A stretch of 64,000 nucleotides of DNA from Paragyromitra xinjiangensis (Eukaryota > Ascomycota > Pezizomycetes > Pezizales > Discinaceae): positions 1,488,001-1,552,000 of the forward strand of contig JBCAMK010000019.1 in NCBI GenBank assembly GCA_038503065.1. Direction: 5' to 3'. Below the pieces are notes generated by a model that was given only the letters and a program-made list of their open reading frames with translations, made no database searches and was not told where the DNA came from. Within the stretch, counting starts at the first letter, position 1. Every line of letters starts with the position of its first letter. Made by a program: the position numbers and the translations under genes. Below are positions 58,603-64,000 of this stretch, one piece after another.

Positions 58603-60530
58603 CTAGAAATCATGCTTTTTCGTAAACCTCATCGGTGTCCCCTCACCCGGTACTGTAACCGTCCCAATCTTCAACCTCAGCTTCTCTGCAAACCCCCTAA
58701 CTGCCCCCGCATCACCAGTATATGCGACCCCCCTCGTGTCCACATCCCTCCGCACATGTTCATCCAACCCCAAGAACAATCCCGCAACCTGTGAATTCCC
58801 AAGCCACCCAACGGGACCGCGTCGGTTCTTTCGGGTCTTGACCATGACCGCAATGAAAATGAATAACGCAAACACCCACAACGTAGCCGGGAACGCGATC
58901 CAACGCCAGTGAACACGAACAAACAATTGCTGAACATACACTTCCCCCTTAACCTTTTCTGCGGTAGTTCCATCGTTCCTGATCGCGGCGCTCATCGATT
59001 GTGTCATGGATCCCATGATGGTGCTGAAGTCGTTATCGAGAAGATCTTCGTATATGCCGCGATGAAACTCCGAGACCTGTCCAGGTTCTGGAACACCCTC
59101 GATAACGTCTGCCTGTCCTGTGAGTGAGAGTGAGAATCCGTTGCTGAGGGCGTAGAGCGCAGCAGTGCTGACATTGGTGGCGCCGGTGTTGGAGACTGGG
59201 AGTGGAGAGTTGAGAAGCGCGTCGGTGATTTCTGAGAGCTGTGGGATCTTGAGGACGTATGCACTGACGGAGGTCGAAGAGAGATGGGTTTCTTGGTATT
59301 TTCCTTCTGTGACCTGGGCTTGGAATCTTTGTTCGCAGTAGGAGAGACCGCATGTGAAGGCGCGTGCGACGTGGCCGGTACCGGGGGCGACGTAGCCTGG
59401 TGCTATGGGGAGGCTTTGGGTGCCGTTGAGGTCTGCGTCGGGTTGGATGTAGAGGGCGGTGAGTGAGATACGTTCCGAGGAGATGGAGACATGATCACCA
59501 ACTGGTGTGGAGAGGCCAGGATCGGCGACCATGTTCAAGAAGGTACTGCCACCGCCAACGGTGGTGCCGTTCTGGGAGTAGGTGCAGAGTTGGCCGGTGG
59601 TGAAGCACTGGGTGCCTTGGCAGAAATTGTTGGTTTGGCTCAGGGTGGTGCAATTGCGGTCGAGCTGAGATGTGATCTCAGTGCATTTTTGGCAGACACC
59701 CACGGAAGTCGTGATAGGGAAGGTGCAGTTCCCACTGGGACATGTGAAGTCTGAAGTAAGTCCTCCACTAAGAACGCTGGAAGTGGCACCCAAGAGGATA
59801 GAGCGGGGGGTGGCGAGAATCAACCCTTTGTTGAAGCCGCGTATGGGGGTGTAATCTGTGTTGGCGGACATTAAAGAAGTCTGTGTTGGATCTACGACAG
59901 ATCGGAGTTCGTAAGAAACAAGTTGCTGAACTGCAGGGTCGAAGCCTAGAGACGCGATAACGAATGCTGCTCCCAAGTGAACCAAGAACCTAATAACCGT
60001 TAGACAATACTCAGTAAGGAGCCCTAGGAAAAGACATACCCCCCGCGAAAACGGATAATCCAACCCAGGGCACCAAGAGCATCCCTCGAAGCCCCATCGA
60101 TCAAGTCCAAATCCGAGAGCTTCCTCCGTTGTGCTCCAAACAAGACCCACTTCATCTGGCCTATGCACTCCGCGACCGGGACCATCAAGGTGAGTTTCCC
60201 AATCACACCGAGCCATGCCAGTAGCGAATTCAAGGTGATTGCCTCTTTCCACGACGGGGCTTCCTTGCCGTCATATGCGATCAACAGCAAGACGATGGTA
60301 GCCAGCATGAGGCCACTGACCATCAGCGCCAGGATGTTGTATACCAAGTCCCGCCATGGGAAGCGACGTGGTCGGCTTGGGTGGGGTGGTGGGGGTGGAA
60401 GCGGTGATGATGGTAGACTTGGGGTCTGGCTCATCTGGTATGACGGTGGGTTTTCTGGGTCGTCATGGCTCTTGGATTGTTGAGGACTTGGGAAGAATTG
60501 GAAAGTAATATATCTGATGACACCGAACAT
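58603..60530 (-). CDS. DUF3176 family membrane protein, 625 aa, two exons
   Basis: Exon 1 (60530-60040) and exon 2 (59989-58603) join across a 49-nt intron (GTATGT to ATTAG), giving 1878 nt. The N-terminus is Pro-rich and cytosolic in character. Membrane segments lie at about 63-85, 103-121 and 164-182, followed by a large extracellular-looking region of about 340 residues with Cys and N-glycosylation sites. It includes FTCPSGNCTFP and VGVCQKCTEI, a hallmark of this family. A last membrane segment follows at about 527-547 after HWRW, and then a basic cytosolic tail of 78 residues. That layout and length fit DUF3176 proteins, common in Pezizomycotina and of unknown function. The ATG at 60530 was chosen as first in frame with a pyrimidine-rich leader on the coding strand. 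No lesions. Confidence 0.9.
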
Positions 60531-63500
60531 GTTGAAGGTGGTGTACGAAAGGGATGATACAGAAGAAAAGATTTAAACAAAAAGGGACTCTCGCCGGGAG
60601 GAAAACAAGGAGGTTAGATATGTGTTCATGCAACGAAGCGTATAACACAAGTAATAAGGAAATGCAAGGTCCGACTGGCGGAGTAAGACGAAACGGGAAG
60701 GGGAAGGGAAGTGTGGGAGGGGGAAGGAAACGAAAACGAAAAAGGAAAACTAGCTAGGGGGGAGAATGAAAAGAAGAGAGAAACAGGAACAGGAAGAGGA
60801 AGAGGAAGAAGGAAGGGGAGAAGAGAAGTAAGTAGGAGAGGGAAGAAAAGCCACGAGAGGCGGAAGATGACTGTGAGACCCAGTTCTCCCAATAGACGAT
60901 TGATCCGTGGGGATGTATTGTTGATGAAATGTGATATCGGTAACATCTGCGATTGAATTGGTTACAGGGGGATCAACGAGCCCGCCGATCTTGAAACGCT
61001 CCGTGGGGAGGAGACGATGTGAGTATGCGGGCGTGGTGTGGACAGTTGGGGGATGAATGGCACTCAATCCACAGCTAACTGCTATTGGTACTCTCCTCTA
61101 CTATAATAATTCTATCGTTAATGCATTGTGACACCAATAATAGGCTCGCCTCGCAGGAACCCTAAAATAACCGAACGAAACACAATATTCAGGGGTACTT
61201 GATCCCTCCCGATTGGCTCGTTAAGCGCCTTCAATATCCCAAACGTTTGTTGGTTTTCTTATTTTTATTGGCCACCCTGGGCCTGGGCCACTTCGGTAAT
61301 CCGGGTGCGCTACTCTAAATTCAAATTGCGCCAAACTGAGGTCAGCTCTTTCCGCATCGTTCACTCTTGAGAGAGGCTATTGGCCCTCTAGAATCCTAGG
61401 CTCCTCTCGTAAGGCTCACGATGAATACATGTGATTGATCCAAACTCTCCTCGTGCTCGTTTGTAAATGTTTATCAGCGAAATCCAATAGAATGGATGTT
61501 GGAATGGGATAACGTTGGGTGATTAGCTTTTCTTTTGTTGGATTCTGCTCGTATCGGGACAGCCAGGGTCTGCCCTTCTATCCCGCAGTACCAAGAGGCA
61601 CAAGGATAGTATTACGCGCATCTAAGTGAGACATCGCTTGATCCAAGGTAAACCCTAACCCTAACATCTACTAATAGCTCTGGAAATTCTAAGTATAACC
61701 CAATCTCGAACTGCACACGGCAATAGGTCCACACCAGATCTTGCTACCAAAAAAATGGTTAAACCTCCTCAAGAAGAATTAAATGCAAAAAATCAAACAA
61801 AATATATGAACAATACGAATAAACAGTAGATAGTCGGTGGTCGAAAACCAACCCCCACCATCCGCAGTTATAGGGATTGGGCCTCGAGCTGGGATCTTTA
61901 GCAACAGGATTTTTGCTTTTACTTCTTTCTCTTGAGTCTGACCACTAGCATCTAACAGGGTGTGCTGCAGCTTTGCATTTCCCTTCCTGCAGTCTCAATG
62001 CACAACAATTGCCTTGGAACAGGGCAAGACCCAGTCCTGGCATGGCCATATGTCCACTTATGGCTTGTTGAAGCGACTGACGTGCTCGAACTCCCCCACT
62101 CCAATAGAATAGAGAGCTTTACCACGGCCCTTCAACCACTTAGGGAGAAGCTAAACTGGTGAATCAAGAAACCGGGGAGCATCTGATCCAGAAGAGGCAG
62201 AATAAATGCACCTAGCTGCCGGCTGATCAATACGCCGTACCAGGTATGCAGTGCCTCACTCCAACATTGCATAGCACGCGTACGGTACATTTCGTGGCGT
62301 ATCTCCCCGTTTCATCGTCGAAAATGATATGTGAAATGCATTCCTGTTGTCATTGCATTATGCAGCGGAGGATATAGCTTGGGCCTCGGTCCACTCGAGA
62401 GTGTAGTAGAAGCTCTCGTTACTCGACGGTGCTGTCGGTATCGTCATAAGACATCACTCGTCATGGCCCCCAAGACGCTGTAGCGCTTACGCTGCCATAG
62501 TACTCTACAAGGGAATATGAGGGGAGTTATTATCGTGGCAGTGGAATTGGTTCGTATTGTCTTGTCCGATAACCGCTGTTCGTATCGATCTGAGCACAAT
62601 TACTTCTGGAGTTCGTGGGGTTCCGTCCGTACGCGCCGTGGTCTATAGTGCTAGTCAGAGATGCATGGCTTCTTTGCATCTGTGCGTGTTGGGTCGGCAT
62701 TGGGTTTGTGGGGGCTGTGGTTTAGTTCGTCGTCATTCTATCTGGACTTATGTTAGTTCCGATTGAATGGTTGATATATTCGTCAAGTAAATCTATCTAT
62801 GCTGGTTCTGTGTCGTGGGCAAAGTTTACTAAAAGACTATAGCCTTTCTCTATATTGTATTAGACAGGTAACAGTATCTAAAAGACTATGGACAAGTAGT
62901 CTGGCGCTTTAGAAATACTTTGTTACTCTAGCTAAACACATCCGCATACCACCATGAAGTTGCTCAGGTGGAATGTCTCCACCATTATCCCCTCACGGCA
63001 AGTCACAAGACCCAAAATTCACCTGCAAGAGATCTCTGGCTAATTGGCCGATTCAGTAAACCTTGGCTATCCAGCCTGAGGGAACTACCTGCATGCAGCC
63101 TATGTTTTTGGGTGTTCTGAGCATTTTTACCGCCCGGCTTCTTTGTCCCGGTGTAAACTAGTAATGGATTGTGGTCTAGATGTCTTTTTTCTTCTTTTTT
63201 CTTCTCTTCTCTTTCTTTTCTTTTGCTCCAGCCGTCTTTCAGAGTCTACCAGGAGAAAGTGACTGACTGACGAGGGTATGCTGCGGAGTCTCAAGCAAAG
63301 TGCAATAACTTCAGGCACTTCGAGCCGTCTTGCGTGCGTGATCCTGGATAAACCTGTCACCGTGAGAGGAAGCAATGGAGACCTGTATGCTTCACACCCT
63401 CTTAAATTTGTCCACACCCTCTTGAAAAGATTTTCTACTGGAGCCACACCATCAAGTTCCCGTGTTGATGACAGCAATTGGCATGGGTGAAAGCCAGCTG

Positions 63501-64000
63501 CTTTCGAAATTGATTAGGTAAACGTCATAGTTCAGTGAGGTGTGAGTAGTTTTGCATACAGCTGGAGAGGTCTGGGTTGTGTTGGGTTAAGGTTGTCTTT
63601 TCTGAAAGCCGTGCGGGGTGGGTGTTGCTGTAGGGGACGCTCTGTGGAGTGTTGCGAGGGTGATCACTGTATAAGCATTTATAGAGTGGCCTTGAATAGA
63701 TTGGCATGACTAAATCTCCGTCGCCTGGGGATATTCGCTCTGAGGATACTAAAATCTAGTCCTGAGCGTGCTTTTGGTAGGCTTCTTATGCACTTCTTTA
63801 AGTATTCAGTTTATGCAGGATAGCGAGTGAGAATGAGTGATTGTGTGTGTACCTAATACTAGGCTCAAGAGTGGATTGAAGATAAACGGATAATATGAGT
63901 TAACGAAGAGCCCAGCTTTGTGGCTTCGAGGCACTAGTTATCGATCATGAGCCGCGTCATGTAATACCTCTGAAAGCTGATGGGGCTAACTTTGGAAGCG
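60531..64000. other. Right-edge stretch without a supported gene
   Basis: At 60690-60840 the coding strand of the DUF3176 gene is strongly pyrimidine-rich, likely its promoter and 5' UTR. A short telomere-like stretch CCCTAACCCTAAC lies at 61653-61665. The remaining open frames are short and lack domains. A CT-rich block occurs at 63184-63226. Confidence 0.45.
61653..61665. repeat. Short interstitial telomere-like repeat
   Basis: CCCTAACCCTAAC, two units of the fungal telomere repeat. Similar TTAGGG pairs occur near 38868 and 48609. They are too short to mark a telomere and could be chance or promoter boxes. Confidence 0.4.

Noticed and set aside
58909..59754. Several plus-strand and alternative minus-strand frames
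   Set aside because: They are shadows of the DUF3176 gene, whose frame has the Cys and membrane pattern.
61653..61665. Telomere at or near the right side
   Set aside because: Only two CCCTAA units occur and unique DNA continues on both sides, so this is not a chromosome end.
1..64000. tRNA, rRNA or CRISPR features
   Set aside because: I looked for the GGTTCGANTCC B-box with a fitting A-box, and for regular spacer arrays, and found none convincing; short matches such as near 25330 lack the rest of a cloverleaf.

Overview
The window looks like nuclear DNA of a filamentous ascomycete (Pezizomycotina). The genes carry many short GT-AG introns (about 50-90 nt), and the families present are typical of these fungi: class I hydrophobins, a secreted GMC oxidoreductase, an X325/BIM1-like copper protein, a DUF3176 membrane protein, an MFS sugar porter and a fungal aquaporin. 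The closer lineage cannot be read from the sequence. There are no operons, rRNA genes, recognisable tRNA genes or CRISPR arrays.

Left part (1-25 kb). A histidine/glutamate-rich gene fragment runs off the left edge (1-1054, minus). After a long gene-poor stretch comes an aquaporin of nine exons, two of them micro-exons of 14 and 15 nt (8299-9804, minus). Next are a SAM-like-domain protein of unknown function (14980-16842, plus) and a seven-exon secreted GMC oxidoreductase with signal peptide and both catalytic histidines (22184-24579, plus).

Middle (25-46 kb). An X325/BIM1-like secreted, probably GPI-anchored copper protein (29600-30385, plus) and an eight-exon sugar transporter (33725-35710, minus) lie in AT-richer DNA. 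A tandem class I hydrophobin array follows (40.0-45.5 kb). It has three intact genes, one pseudogene, one stray exon-3 relic and several copies of a shared upstream module. A naive reading truncates each hydrophobin because intron 1 starts inside the fourth cysteine codon; splicing the two introns restores all eight cysteines in all three.

Right part (46-64 kb). This is a repeat-rich stretch with at least six short inverted-repeat elements ending in TACCGTA or a close variant, next to TA. They look like a set of non-autonomous Tc1/mariner-type elements, and one is nested inside another. A pogo-like non-autonomous element sits further left (32627-33062). An AIG1/GIMAP-like GTPase with a long repetitive coiled coil (55735-57249) is broken by a one-base frameshift in its G domain. 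A DUF3176 membrane protein (58603-60530, minus) is the last clear gene; 60.5-64 kb holds none that I can support.

The genes do not form one pathway. Several act at the cell surface or outside it (three hydrophobins, copper protein, GMC oxidase, sugar and water transport), which would suit a fungus handling aerial or plant-associated surfaces, but that is inference. All exon models were made by eye from splice signals and frame continuity.
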